This document shows positions 1 through 8,677 of a stretch of DNA of 64,000 nucleotides, piece after piece. The position numbers and the translations under genes are program-made. The notes under the pieces were generated by a model that was not told where the DNA came from, searched no databases, and saw only the letters and a list, made by a program, of their open reading frames with translations. The DNA is taken from positions 62,001-126,000 of the forward strand of contig JABSRP010000002.1 of the NCBI GenBank assembly GCA_013215145.1. Direction: 5' to 3'. The DNA comes from Pseudobacteriovorax sp. (GTDB lineage Bacteria > Bdellovibrionota_B > Oligoflexia > Oligoflexales > Oligoflexaceae). Positions within the stretch are counted from its first letter, which is position 1. Every line of letters begins with the position of its first letter.

Positions 1-998
1 ATAATTAGCTGCCTTGCTAAAGTTGGGTTGTATTTGAATGGACTCGTTTTTGCCCCAGGAAATTCTTGCGGTAATAAACACTTTGCTGGTTCCAAAAGCG
101 GACTTACGGAGGCAAGTTTTGAGCGATCAAGGCCCATTTGCAGTGCAAGGCGAAAATCTTTGTTCTTAGATAAATGAGCCGTAAAATCAAAAAGAAGATT
201 AACGGTGCCGATGGAACGTTTGCTAATAGAGCGGGACATAGTATTGGAAAGATTATCCAAACTATTAATATTATCGAAGCTAAAGTCAAAACTTTCTTTT
301 GGATTAGCGGTAAATCGGATGTGTTTGGGAGCAGTGACTGAGGAAGCACCTCTCTCGAGAGTTAAGGATGCTTCATCTGTACTCTTTGATAATACTTTAT
401 AGGTACCGGCACCAATAGGCCATTTGTTCCAAGTCATAAGGTCGTTAGCAAGCTCTTCTTTAGGAACAAGGGGAATATTACTGTCTACTAGGTGGTATAA
501 GAACCTCGGATTAAACGCTTCTAAATAAATCTCAATCTTGTACTTTCCAGTTATTTTTAAACCTGAAAGGATACTTAGTGTATAAGGAGTGTTGTGCTTG
601 ACTTTCTTAGCTCCTTTTATGTCCCCTAGCATATCGGCCTCATCTGCTAACTCGGGGATAAGAAACATGCGGGCTATACTGAAATGCAAATCTTCGATAC
701 TAACTTTTCTACCATTATGAAATTTAAGATTTTTTTTCAGTGACAAGACATAACTATTTGTTGATTTTTTGAAGGAAAAACTTTCGATATGGCCGCCGAT
801 GAGTTGTCCATCGGCCTTATTGATTTTAAGTAACTCCCCAAAGATTGTATTTGCTATGTGCCCTCGATAGACGTAAGACCCGGCCTTATAGAACGGAACT
901 TTCTTATTGTCTGATACACGAATAGTGACAGGTTGACCAAAGCCTATTTCGGAGTTCAGAAGAAAAACTAACCAAAAAAACATTTCTAATTTTTTCAA
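1..998 (-). CDS. Extracellular solute-binding protein, family 5 (OppA/DppA-like), 3' end cut by window edge
   Basis: About 332 codons read without a stop from a TTG at 998 to the window edge, so the C-terminus lies outside. The start follows an AGAGG at about 9 bases. The N-terminus (MKKLEMFFWLVFLLNSEIGFG) is a signal peptide. The mature part has the family 5 pattern: a segment like YVYRGHIANTIFGELLKI, then LKKNLKFHNGRKVSIEDLHFS (target-strand binding fold), ITGKYKIEIYLEAFNPRFLY, and a later WPIGAGTYKVLSKS. Family members bind peptides or other small solutes in the periplasm for an ABC importer. No permease or ATPase gene is seen on this side. An ATG six codons in is an alternative start. Family assignment is confident, ligand unknown. 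Confidence 0.85.
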   Translation of the reverse strand, partial: MKKLEMFFWLVFLLNSEIGFGQPVTIRVSDNKKVPFYKAGSYVYRGHIANTIFGELLKINKADGQLIGGHIESFSFKKSTNSYVLSLKKNLKFHNGRKVSIEDLHFSIARMFLIPELADEADMLGDIKGAKKVKHNTPYTLSILSGLKITGKYKIEIYLEAFNPRFLYHLVDSNIPLVPKEELANDLMTWNKWPIGAGTYKVLSKSTDEASLTLERGASSVTAPKHIRFTANPKESFDFSFDNINSLDNLSNTMSRSISKRSIGTVNLLFDFTAHLSKNKDFRLALQMGLDRSKLASVSPLLEPAKCLLPQEFPGAKTSPFKYNPTLARQLI

Positions 999-1489
999 AA
1001 TTCAACCTCTATAGTATTAGTTGCTGTTTTCTGTGAATTTTACAGCTTGGCTCTTGGCACTTGGATCGAAGGAAGGGATGCAGACGCTTTGTTTCCGGAT
1101 CGAGTGACAAAAGGCAAGGACCAATACAGTCGTTAAAACTATTTTTAGATCACTGTTAATTCTACCTTATAAACTCCAAGAGACTAGCCTTTTTTAGTCA
1201 GTGGTTAGCCCAATTTTGAACAAGACTCATTTTATTCCCAATATGACCACGCGGCAGATCCCAAAATATTGCAAGAAAATTTAAAATAATTTTTCTTTGA
1301 CAAGAAAGATCTAAGTGTGCGCTGAGTCTTGATACAAGTGTCGGGAAGTTTGGGAGAATCAGCAAGTCCAGCAATCTAATTCCGAAATTAGTTTTTGTTT
1401 GTATTTAATTTCAAATCAAAATAGATCTTAATAAACCCCTGTTCAAGAAACTTTGGGGGCAAATTGATGTAAAAGGTTTCGAGGAAAAT
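999..1489. other. Spacer between divergent genes
   Basis: The binding-protein gene leaves to the left and the acetyltransferase to the right, so both promoters should lie here. No reading frame of useful length, repeat or clear terminator was recognised. A TTGACA occurs near 1297 but without a good -10 partner. Confidence 0.5.
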
Positions 1490-2044
1490 ATGAGTCTTCT
1501 TACTGCTGAAAATATTTCACTACGCAGAATGAACTCGGATGATGTGGCCTCCTTTGTGGACCGGTATGATTCGTTCAGCGAGGATGATCCCTATTGGCCA
1601 CATTTTTTTGCTAGCGAGTCAGCTCTACAATCCAAGATTGCAGAGGATGGCTTCTGGTCGGAAGATCGCGGACTGTTGTTGATCTGCCCCAAAACTTATG
1701 GAGACTTCATAGGATTTGTAAGCTTTGGCAAGACCATTGCCTATTACCCCCATGCACGGGAAGTCACCATTCGCATCTTCGAAAAGGAAAATCGTAGAAA
1801 GGGCTACGCAATGGAATCATTAAAGCTGTTTAGCCGGTTTTGTTACGAAAGCTTTCCTTTGGAAAGGCTTTGGGCTGGTACCAGTACCAAAAATCAAGCG
1901 ACATGCAGACTATTTGAATCTGCAGGGTATAAGCTTGAGGGGGTTTGGCGAAAAGGGTTATATATTCGAGGTGAATATCATGACGAAAACATCTATTCAT
2001 GGCTTCGCTCAGACTATTTAGGGAAAGACCTACCGCAGAATTGA
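1490..2044 (+). CDS. GNAT-family N-acetyltransferase (RimJ/RimL-like)
   Basis: A 184-residue cytoplasmic protein of usual GNAT length. The start ATG is preceded by GAGGAAAAT. It opens with ENISLRRMNSDDV, the usual first strand of the RimJ/RimL type (Acetyltransf_3). The acetyl-CoA loop is seen as ENRRKGYAMESLKLF near residue 105, and the end carries the common NQATCRLFESAGYKLEG and a closing segment GEYHDENIYSWL. Such enzymes move an acetyl group from acetyl-CoA to an amine: ribosomal protein N-termini, antibiotics or small amines. Substrate cannot be told. It stands alone between long spacers. Confidence 0.88.
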   Translation: MSLLTAENISLRRMNSDDVASFVDRYDSFSEDDPYWPHFFASESALQSKIAEDGFWSEDRGLLLICPKTYGDFIGFVSFGKTIAYYPHAREVTIRIFEKENRRKGYAMESLKLFSRFCYESFPLERLWAGTSTKNQATCRLFESAGYKLEGVWRKGLYIRGEYHDENIYSWLRSDYLGKDLPQN

Positions 2045-2405
2045 TGGCATTTAGTGACGTTCTTCAATCGATTGTACGCTAAAAGATTTGGGCCTTAATG
2101 AGCGTAGGAAGCTGTTGCAAAATAGGTTATGGCAATACCTTTCACAAAGCTCAAGCTGCTCGAAATAACAATTTGATCATTACGCTAGACCAGCGTTCGG
2201 TTGTCCATTGTCAGCATTATGGTATCAATGAATACGAGTGTTTTTCAGAACTTCTCTTGTGTATAGCTGACAGTCACTTGTAGTCAAAATTGGATATGCA
2301 GCGATGATGCATAACTATTTGTCTTGGCACTCTTAACTAAAAAAGTGCAATTTTTAGGGAGTCTGAACGTCAATATATTAGGATTTGACTCATTGGAGTA
2401 TAAAA
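2045..2405. other. Spacer with a possible decayed fragment
   Basis: A 61-codon plus-strand frame at 2098-2283 contains GNTFHKAQAARNNNLIITLDQRS, which faintly recalls the C-terminal part of PIN-domain toxins. There is no ribosome binding site and no N-terminal half, so it is at most a remnant. The ankyrin gene's leader occupies the right end. Confidence 0.3.
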
Positions 2406-3632
2406 TTGAAAAGTATATTTGCCGTTCCATTCATTGTTGTTTCGTCGATCTGCCTTGCCATTCATGACTCTCCAGCTAAGCAAGGGGCACAGTGTCAAGT
2501 TTGGGATCCACAAACAAAGACCGAACTTCCGCAGTCTACGCTGATAGCTGGCTACCTCTATCTTGAACGTAACATCCAACGTGAGGAAACCCAGAATCAA
2601 GAACTTGTTGATGCAGTGTTGGCCAAAGACTTCGATGCGGTTTCGCTGCTTTTAAGTCGTGGTGCCAATGTTCATGCGGCTACACCAGATGGTATACCTG
2701 CTATATTTCTGGCTGCCATGTTTGACAATGTCGAAATGGTAAAGCTTTTTCTTGACTTTGGGTTCGATACCGAATTTCGGGTTCCTGAAAACTTTGTTAC
2801 AAGGCTCTCCGACATCTCGAATAAAACTCTGCTAGAGGCATTTGTCGCGAGCTCTGAAAGAGGTTTCCCCCTTTCGCGTAAGCAGCGAATACCTTACGTA
2901 AAAATCCTTCTGGAATACGGCGGTAGAGGTGCATTCACTGAGTTGATGCTGGCGACTTTTTTAAGTGACAAGTCCGCGATTCGGTGCGCACTGATTTCCG
3001 AGAAGGAGCGCATCGATGAAGTTCATCCACATCTGCAGCTTACGGCTTTGCATTTGGCTGCCAAGAATCAGGACGTCGAAGCTGTAGATCTCCTGTTGAC
3101 TGCTGGAGCCAGCCCGGCTGTGAAATCCGGTTTTGGCGATACAATTTTACTCATCGCAGCCAGGTCGGATAATCTGAGCATCGCGCAACTCGCTATAGAA
3201 TACGATACACCTATAGATGCACGGACGAGTTCCGGTTGGACTCCTTTGATTTGGGCTGCAGCCAACGGCTCCCGAAATGTGTTTGACTTGCTTCTAAGGT
3301 CTGGTGCCGATATCGATATCAAAGGGGACCCGGATCCTTACACAGCCTTAATGGAAGCTGCAGAAAAGTGTCGACCTTATTTTGTAGCTGAGCTCCTAGC
3401 TCGAGAAGCTGACGTCACGATTACCGGTGGATACGTTCTTGAAGGCAGTGCTACAGCACTTTCCATGACTTGCTTTTATGATTACGACGGTGGCAAGGCA
3501 CTGACGATTGCAAAAGCTTTGATAGCTGCGGGAGCAAACCCTCACCATGTTAATGGTGATGGAAGCACATTGCTGAGTCGAGTTTCTGCTGAAGAAAGTA
3601 CTCCCGACGAATTGCTTCAGTTGCTACAATAA
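2406..3632 (+). CDS. Exported ankyrin-repeat protein
   Basis: About 408 residues from the TTG at 2406, chosen because GGAG sits seven bases before it and the protein then begins MKSIFAVPFIVVSSICLA, a clean signal peptide; a TTG at 2385 is in frame but worse placed. Ankyrin repeats follow: recognisable units include DGIPAIFLAAMFDNVEMVKL, LTALHLAAKNQDVEAVDLLL, SGWTPLIWAAANGSRNVFDL and ALIAAGANPHHVNGDG, about six or seven in all. Ankyrin repeats bind other proteins. Export points to a periplasmic or surface binding role; in bacteria periplasmic ankyrin proteins are known but diverse. No enzyme domain is visible. It is monocistronic. Confidence 0.85.
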   Translation: MKSIFAVPFIVVSSICLAIHDSPAKQGAQCQVWDPQTKTELPQSTLIAGYLYLERNIQREETQNQELVDAVLAKDFDAVSLLLSRGANVHAATPDGIPAIFLAAMFDNVEMVKLFLDFGFDTEFRVPENFVTRLSDISNKTLLEAFVASSERGFPLSRKQRIPYVKILLEYGGRGAFTELMLATFLSDKSAIRCALISEKERIDEVHPHLQLTALHLAAKNQDVEAVDLLLTAGASPAVKSGFGDTILLIAARSDNLSIAQLAIEYDTPIDARTSSGWTPLIWAAANGSRNVFDLLLRSGADIDIKGDPDPYTALMEAAEKCRPYFVAELLAREADVTITGGYVLEGSATALSMTCFYDYDGGKALTIAKALIAAGANPHHVNGDGSTLLSRVSAEESTPDELLQLLQ

Positions 3633-4316
3633 AGCTAAAGTAACGTGTTTTCCAAGTGTGGTAGTGTTCCTGGTTAATTGATGTTTTTGAGGTTTACGAC
3701 CCTGTGCCAAACCAGATTTGAAGACTCTAAAAAAACCTTTTTATAAAGGCCGATTTTTTTTGTTGTGCAAGAAAGTCCTTTAATACGCGAGATGCGTTAA
3801 TCTCAGGAGAAGTTATTATTCTTATCGACTCCGATTTTGTTTAATTATTCTTTCAAAACTGGATGGGCTTTTTTTCGATGGGAAAACCAAAAATTTCTGA
3901 TGATCTTAAGCACTTTTGCCAAAATGCTCTTCAATTAAAGCCCTTAGTGTTAAAGAAACACAACACGATCGAACTAAAACTCTATGATGCTTGGATTCAG
4001 GTTTGCCTAAATATGACTCTGGACCTTTAAAACCTTTGGTGATCAAAAAACGAAAATCATCCAAAGTCCTTCATAGACATTAGTATTGACTTCTATATGG
4101 TTCAACTTTGTGGTCTCTTATGGATAAAGTATTGAAAAAGCTGATTCTAATAAGGTAAATCTTCTAAAAGACTTCCGGGGTCAAAGAGTGCGATCAACGT
4201 TGTTAGAGTTGAAAAACCTTTTAAAATTGAAGTGATTAAAGTTTTTCGATTACTTTAAGGTGAGGTGAAAGCTTAGTCAATGAACTACCAGGAACTTTAA
4301 ATCTGAGGCAAGAAAT
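3633..4316. other. Long spacer, AT-rich
   Basis: About 680 bases without a convincing gene. A 50-codon frame begins at an ATG at 3878 (MGKPKISDDLKHFCQNALQL) and ends at 4030; it lacks a clear ribosome binding site and a recognisable family, so it is noted only as possible debris. Confidence 0.4.
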
Positions 4317-4616
4317 ATGCAATTTGGAAAAATCCAAAGAGTTGAAGGTGTTATCCCTTTTGATGAGTTCGAAAAACTAATGGAATCTGAGGACCAACTT
4401 GTTCAAGTGGAAGATCGAAGAGGGTTAAACCCTTTTACAAATGAAGAAGTCATTTTTTCGGGAAAAGGCAAGGCTTTTTATAGGGTTGATGGTGAAGACC
4501 TAGGCAATCTCTCTTTAGAATCAGGCGTAGTATTAACAACTGGGGTTCCGCGTGATGTTTGCGAAAAAATCGCGTTATTCCTCCGTGCTGACCTGTCAGA
4601 AGATGATAGGAGCTAA
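4317..4616 (+). CDS. Small conserved-looking hypothetical protein
   Basis: A 99-residue acidic protein with no signal peptide or membrane segment. The start ATG follows GAGGCAAGAAAT. The central part reads RRGLNPFTNEEVIFSGKGKA, a well-formed motif that suggests a structured small domain rather than chance coding, and the end VPRDVCEKIALFLRADL looks helical. I do not recognise the family. The neighbours are spacers and mobile-element remnants, so context gives no clue. Confidence 0.6.
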   Translation: MQFGKIQRVEGVIPFDEFEKLMESEDQLVQVEDRRGLNPFTNEEVIFSGKGKAFYRVDGEDLGNLSLESGVVLTTGVPRDVCEKIALFLRADLSEDDRS

Positions 4617-5221
4617 TACTAGAATTTATTCCTTCAGGTGATTTGAAATCGTTTAGTTGAAGAGTTAACTGTAGCACTCCCAAATTATTGGTTTCACCGT
4701 CTGGAGTTTAAATGCACACTACAGATGTACCCTTGCCTTATCTGTGGGATGGACACGCAGCTTGAGGCTATTCAGGTTTAAGTGGAGGCGTTCTGATCAG
4801 TGAAGACATATCGTTGATATCGACCTATTGGCTATTTGGACCCGAAGAAGTTGCTGTTAGTTCTAGCTAAGCAAAAAGAATCACTGATTTCAGCAAAAAT
4901 GTGGACCCAGTAAGCACAGATTAAATCTATTGATTAAATAGCAAGTTTAGTTTTATTCCGAATGAAGTATATGACACACCTTAAACCACGATTACTTTGC
5001 CTGTTGGCTTTTTGTTACCCGTTATGTAATTGATATAATTTACATATCACAGATTAGAAACAGAAATGACTGTTCCTATTCTTGACTCTTTCTGAGTGTA
5101 GTACTCTCATCAATAAGCGATCGGCAAAGGTACTATCTAGATTCAACCATGAGTGATTTGATCGTCATCCATACACCATGAAGTAGGTTAAGAATGTTTA
5201 GCAAGAAAATTGAGACGAATG
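4617..5221. other. Long spacer left of an IS66-type remnant
   Basis: About 600 bases with no supported gene in either strand. Its right end at 5222 begins GTAACCGTTGCGCCTGAG, which fits the 5'-GTAA start typical of IS66-family ends and may be the left end of the element that follows. Confidence 0.4.
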
Positions 5222-5825
5222 GTAACCGTTGCGCCTGAGTGGGGCTAGCCAGAAATCTGCCATTCGATATCCTGTGATCATCGGTGTCCGCACAGAATCG
5301 CGTGGGATGACTGTCTATCGTCGTTGTGATGAAATCTCCGTGAACCTAAACCACGGAGTCACAATGAAGATAGAACTTGAAAACCTCTCCCAAAAGTTTG
5401 CTCATCATCGATCAAGATCAGCGGGCAAGAGGACCATCTACCCACCGAGGCTAAGAAAACTCGCTGCAGCTCTTTCCTGTGAGCACTCCACCAAAACACT
5501 TGCGAGCACCCTTGGTGTTTCAACGGCGTCTATCAAGCAGTGGAAGGAAAGCTTCGCGCCAGCCGTGACTGAAGCGGATTTGGTGGCCGTCGAAGTAGCT
5601 GAGACCAAAGAGCAGCCTTATCATAAAACAGAAGAGATCAAAGTCAGAATCATCACAATTGAGGTGAGTCTGCCTAGCTCGGATCTAGCCAAGACTCTGG
5701 CCGATGTTATCCAAGGGATAGGAGCAAGATCATGCTGACAATGGGACATGCAATGAAGCTTTATATGTGCAGAAAGCCCGTGGACTTTCGTTACGGCTTT
5801 GATGGCCTAGCAAATCTATGTAAGA
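5222..5825 (+). mobile_element. IS66-family remnant (left end, tnpA, tnpB stub)
   Basis: Left end, an intact-looking tnpA and the first about 31 codons of tnpB are present in the normal IS66 order with coupled reading frames. The large transposase gene tnpC and a right end are missing. The sequence changes abruptly near 5824 into a serine-resolvase reading frame, so the element was cut by a recombination or deletion. Confidence 0.65.
5364..5738 (+). CDS. tnpA: IS66-family accessory protein TnpA (HTH)
   Basis: About 124 residues from the ATG at 5364, chosen because CGGAG lies six bases upstream and the length then matches IS66 orf1; the frame is open further up to 5229. The middle part, KLAAALSCEHSTKTLASTLG followed by VSTASIKQWKESF, is a helix-turn-helix of the transposase-8 type. 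The C-terminus, a strand like IEVSLPSSDLAKTLADVI, matches the short beta-helix end of TnpA proteins. It overlaps the following tnpB by several bases, as in intact IS66 elements. TnpA is an accessory factor; with tnpC gone the element should not move on its own. Confidence 0.7.
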   Translation: MKIELENLSQKFAHHRSRSAGKRTIYPPRLRKLAAALSCEHSTKTLASTLGVSTASIKQWKESFAPAVTEADLVAVEVAETKEQPYHKTEEIKVRIITIEVSLPSSDLAKTLADVIQGIGARSC

Positions 5826-5863
5826 GGCTTGCCTCGATTACCTCAGACCTGGCGATACCTTAG
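5732..5863 (+). pseudogene. tnpB: Truncated IS66 TnpB (IS66 Orf2-like)
   Basis: The frame starts at an ATG overlapping the tnpA stop, with GGAG upstream. KLYMCRKPVDFRYGFDGLAN is the typical start of IS66 TnpB (PF05717). Similarity ends after about 31 codons (near 5825) and the frame then runs 12 codons out of register through resolvase sequence before a stop. A full TnpB is about 115 residues, so two thirds are missing. Confidence 0.75.
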
Positions 5864-6249
5864 TAGTATGGAAGCTCGATAGGTTGGGTCGAAATACAAA
5901 ACACTTAATTGGTTTGATGGAAGAGCTAGAGTCAAGAAATATCTATTTTAGAAGCCTGACCGAATCCTTTGATACCTCTTCACCAATGGGAAAAGCTGTT
6001 TTCACATTTCTTTGTGCTATGGCGCAAATGGAAAGGGATGTTTTAGTAGAGCGAACAAAAGCGGGATTAGTCGAAGCTAGAAAACGTGGGAAAAAACCTG
6101 GGCCGAAACACTCCCTCACCAAGTCTCAAATTGAACAAATTAAAGCTCTGAAAGCAACTCCTTCTATCTCAATCCAAGATATTGCGGATCAGTATGGAGT
6201 CCATCGAACCACCATTTTTAGAGCCTTGAAGCAAGATCTTTGCTCGTGA
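5824..6249 (+). pseudogene. 5'-truncated serine resolvase/invertase
   Basis: Frame open from 5824 just after a stop. It begins inside the catalytic domain with CLDYLRPGDTLVVWKLDRLG, goes on with GRNTKHLIGLMEELESRNI, FDTSSPMGKAVFTFLCAMAQ and MERDVLVERTKAGL, and ends in a Hin-like helix-turn-helix, IQDIADQYGVHRTTIFRALK. Roughly the first 60 residues of a normal 185-residue resolvase, including the catalytic serine in the Y-x-R-x-S segment, are absent and replaced by the tnpB stub. It could still bind DNA if translated from the TTG at 5884, but cannot recombine it. Confidence 0.85.
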
Positions 6250-6253
6250 GGAT

Positions 6254-6479
6254 ATTCTCAAATAATGTGGGCCGAAGATTATGTTATCGGTCTCATTATC
6301 AAATAATCTGGTCCCATTATCATTTAAAGTGGGCCAGCCACCTCGATATTATCAGTTAATCTGGTCCTCGTTATCAGTTAAAGTGGGCTCATTATCAGGA
6401 TAATGTGGGCCAGCGATTTATGTTATCGGGCCGAAAATAGCGGATGTTATCAGGTCCAGGCGATTATGTTATCAGGCCG
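6254..6479 (+). repeat. Array of ten short degenerate repeats, two unit types
   Basis: Two unit types alternate in the same orientation. Type I, about 20 bases, is ATTATCA-NN-TAA-NN-TGG-G/T-CC, at 6254 (first bases altered), 6295, 6316, 6348, 6370 and 6391. Type II, about 14 bases, is ATGTTATC-A/G-GG-CC, at 6281 (imperfect), 6420, 6444 and 6466. The array starts five bases after the resolvase stop. Clusters of related 20-base repeats are known at the ends of IS21-family elements, where transposase binds; a solo IS21-like end or a resolvase site cluster are the two readings I find plausible. No IS21 genes are present. Confidence 0.7.
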
Positions 6480-7048
6480 CTACAAGTATATTTTGACGAG
6501 AATGCAGAGTTTTCTGATGGCGGAGCTCAGATTTTTGAGCATGCCGCACTTTCTCCCTGATCTTTGACAATTGAATCTGAAATCGGCTAGAAAATGCTCT
6601 GGCCGTGGCGAGTTGCACCCTCGAAATCGATAGGACGAGGACGGACACGATTGATCCAGTCGCTCATTCGCGCTGAAAGTCTACCGATCTATTCTTGCGG
6701 TTATCCACTTATCAATAAGGACCTTCGATGGTCCAAGGGACTCTATGTCACGGGAGCGTTGGCTGAAATCCAGATCGGTCCCCTCGCCCGAAATATCGCT
6801 GGAGCTCGAAAAGCGGCAGAGTGCATCACTCGAGCCGAACTCGCAAGATAAAAGAGAGTGTGATCTTCTGAGTGTTTGTAAAGCTGCAGGTTGGAGTCGG
6901 GCTTATTGTTCGTGCTCGTCGGCTGCATTGGTCGATAAAAGTCTTGAAGTATTCCCCCAAGAATTACGACAGCTCAAGCCACTAAATTCAAACTCTCCCG
7001 GTATTGACAGGTAGCAACGCAGATTATTTGGGTAGCTTAGCAATAGAT
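6480..7048. other. Non-coding or decayed stretch
   Basis: Apart from the possible oxidoreductase tail at 6594-6851 there is nothing supported. A second overlapping frame at 6745-7014 is rich in Ser, Leu and Glu without recognisable motifs. Confidence 0.35.
6594..6851 (+). pseudogene. Possible C-terminal scrap of an FAD/NAD(P)-binding oxidoreductase
   Basis: The last 40 codons read KGLYVTGALAEIQIGPLARN and then IAGARKAAECI, a pattern like the closing GxxA-x-GPxARNIxGAR segment of pyridine-nucleotide/FAD oxidoreductases; upstream YSCGYPLINKDLRWS would be the preceding strand. There is no start signal and no dinucleotide-binding N-terminus, so it is a fragment at best. The match is from memory of the family and is weak. 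Confidence 0.25.
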
Positions 7049-8341
7049 TTAAACTGCCTTGGCCGCTGTAATCTTTTGTTGGCCATTGACGTTCTGAATA
7101 TAGACTTTTTGAGCTGCTGGATCATCTCTTACAGTAATGTTGTCGATTGCGAGGTCGATTTCCTGAAACTGACTGCGATAATCTGGGTCTAACGAGTTAA
7201 AAACCTTGCCTTGAATCATAATCACAGATGTTGTTGGCGCCTTTTCTAGTAGAATTTTCCGAAGACGCTCATACCGTGTGGCAAGGACAATCGCACGACC
7301 ATAAATGTCATATTCTTTAGTGCCGCTCTCAGGATAAAAACCCTGTAGATCTCCGATGGCAATGCCGATACCACAGCGAATTTGTTGATCCATTTGCAAA
7401 ATCTTTGATTCTTCCTCTAAGGCTTCTATAAATGCGTAAGATAGTTCCAAGGCTCCATTGGCTATATTTTTGTGAGGTGATTGAAACGGATACCCAACGG
7501 AACATAGAAAACCGTCTCCCATCTCTTTGATACGGTAAGCATTAGAAACAAGAGGGTCCATATTATAGTTTTCATTAATCAATTGATTGCATCGAATGAA
7601 CAGATTTCGCAGGAAATTCTTCGTTTGAATATGCTCAATCTTGGTGCTTTCAATAATGTCAAATGATATGACGCAGGCCTCATCTCGATATTGAGGCATT
7701 GTGTCCTCAAGGGAATCACCTTTGGTAATCTGCATAATTTGATGAGGATAGGCGACTTTACTGAGTTGATCGAGGATATGGTTGGTCGTCTTAATTTGAG
7801 ACTTGAACTTTCTCCTTGAAATTTGGCTAATGTGGTTTGGAAATGCACTTGCAAGGCAGCTCGTAAATACGACTCCGAAGAACATGATATCGTCTACTTC
7901 AATCGCATAATCATATGCCGCGTAAATGGTATAAGGAAAAGCCAGAAAAACAGCACCAAATACGACAGTACCGAGCCAACCGATCGCTGGAAAAATATAT
8001 CCACAACCTAATATGAATACAAGTGATAGAATGTAGCCGTTAAAATCGGGAGAGAGTGACGATAGGTAAAGGACAGCGATGGCGCCGTGAATGTAGGAAG
8101 AAATAATTGTCAAATTGATCGGCTTGATTTTCAGGTGATCTCTGTCTCTAAAGATTTGTGCAGCCATCGTCAGAGCGACGATTCCTAAAATAGTGAAAAT
8201 CAGGAGTGGGTTGACGGGGTTAAAATCTTTTGCAAATAATCTGGTAAAGAAGTAGTGAGTCACAAAAATAACCAACCAACAGGGAATGGCGATCGTACTC
8301 AGCACAATATCTTGGGCCAGCTTTTTCACGCAGTCAATCAC
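7049..8341 (-). CDS. Membrane-anchored class III adenylate/guanylate cyclase-like protein
   Basis: 430 residues from a GTG. The first about 175 residues hold five or six hydrophobic segments, then a linker and a class III cyclase domain (about residues 215-410). The metal-binding strand CVISFDIIESTKIEH and the hairpin YRIKEMGDGFLCSVG with both metal aspartates are present, as is the substrate lysine before GDG. In the region DIYGRAIVLATRYERL the purine-specifying aspartate and the arginine are kept, but the transition-state asparagine (VNxAxR in the family) is a valine. Activity is therefore uncertain. It would make a cyclic nucleotide in response to a membrane signal if active. It is monocistronic, with a triple 9-base repeat in its upstream region. 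Confidence 0.85.
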   Translation of the reverse strand: MIDCVKKLAQDIVLSTIAIPCWLVIFVTHYFFTRLFAKDFNPVNPLLIFTILGIVALTMAAQIFRDRDHLKIKPINLTIISSYIHGAIAVLYLSSLSPDFNGYILSLVFILGCGYIFPAIGWLGTVVFGAVFLAFPYTIYAAYDYAIEVDDIMFFGVVFTSCLASAFPNHISQISRRKFKSQIKTTNHILDQLSKVAYPHQIMQITKGDSLEDTMPQYRDEACVISFDIIESTKIEHIQTKNFLRNLFIRCNQLINENYNMDPLVSNAYRIKEMGDGFLCSVGYPFQSPHKNIANGALELSYAFIEALEEESKILQMDQQIRCGIGIAIGDLQGFYPESGTKEYDIYGRAIVLATRYERLRKILLEKAPTTSVIMIQGKVFNSLDPDYRSQFQEIDLAIDNITVRDDPAAQKVYIQNVNGQQKITAAKAV

Positions 8342-8677
8342 AACTTTCTAGGTTACAAGTCCACAAAGGCACGCAAACCTCATATGTTGAAGATCGGATC
8401 AAAAAATACAATATTTAGTAGGAATGTTTTTCCAGTCATTGCTAACAATGCTAACAATGCTAACAATATCGGCCAGTTTAGCAAGTCGGAACGGGCACGA
8501 TACTTACGATGCTCCAAGTTGGAGAGTGGATTTGGTTGAAAAATACTAGTGAAAAAATACAGGGAATAAAATCTTTGATTTCAGATAGTTAAAAGTGATT
8601 TTTAGGTTATGAGATGGCCGAAAAATATAATTATTACAGTGGTTTATATTAAACTTGGCAGCTCAGAGTAGCTATGC
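8342..8677. other. Upstream region of the cyclase gene
   Basis: Holds the tandem repeat at 8441-8467 and presumably the cyclase promoter. No gene is supported. The plus-strand frame at 8655-8906 overlaps the IS66 remnant and has no recognisable motif. Confidence 0.4.
8441..8467 (-). repeat. Three perfect tandem copies of a 9-base unit
   Basis: GCTAACAAT (ATTGTTAGC on the coding strand of the cyclase) is repeated three times without a gap, about 100 bases upstream of the cyclase start. It may be an operator with phased sites, or simply a slippage repeat. Confidence 0.85.

Noticed and set aside
104..402. Short frames on both strands in the first 400 bases
   Set aside because: They lie inside the continuous minus-strand binding-protein gene that reaches the window edge and starts at the TTG at 998.
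2098..2283. 61-codon plus-strand frame with a faint PIN-domain look
   Set aside because: No ribosome binding site, no N-terminal half, and the match is too weak to call even a pseudogene with confidence.
6254..6479. CRISPR array
   Set aside because: The repeats are short, degenerate, of two types and without regular unique spacers; no cas genes are in the window.
6745..7014. 89-codon plus-strand frame after the repeat array
   Set aside because: No recognisable motif, overlaps another frame with a better (still weak) match, and composition looks like chance.
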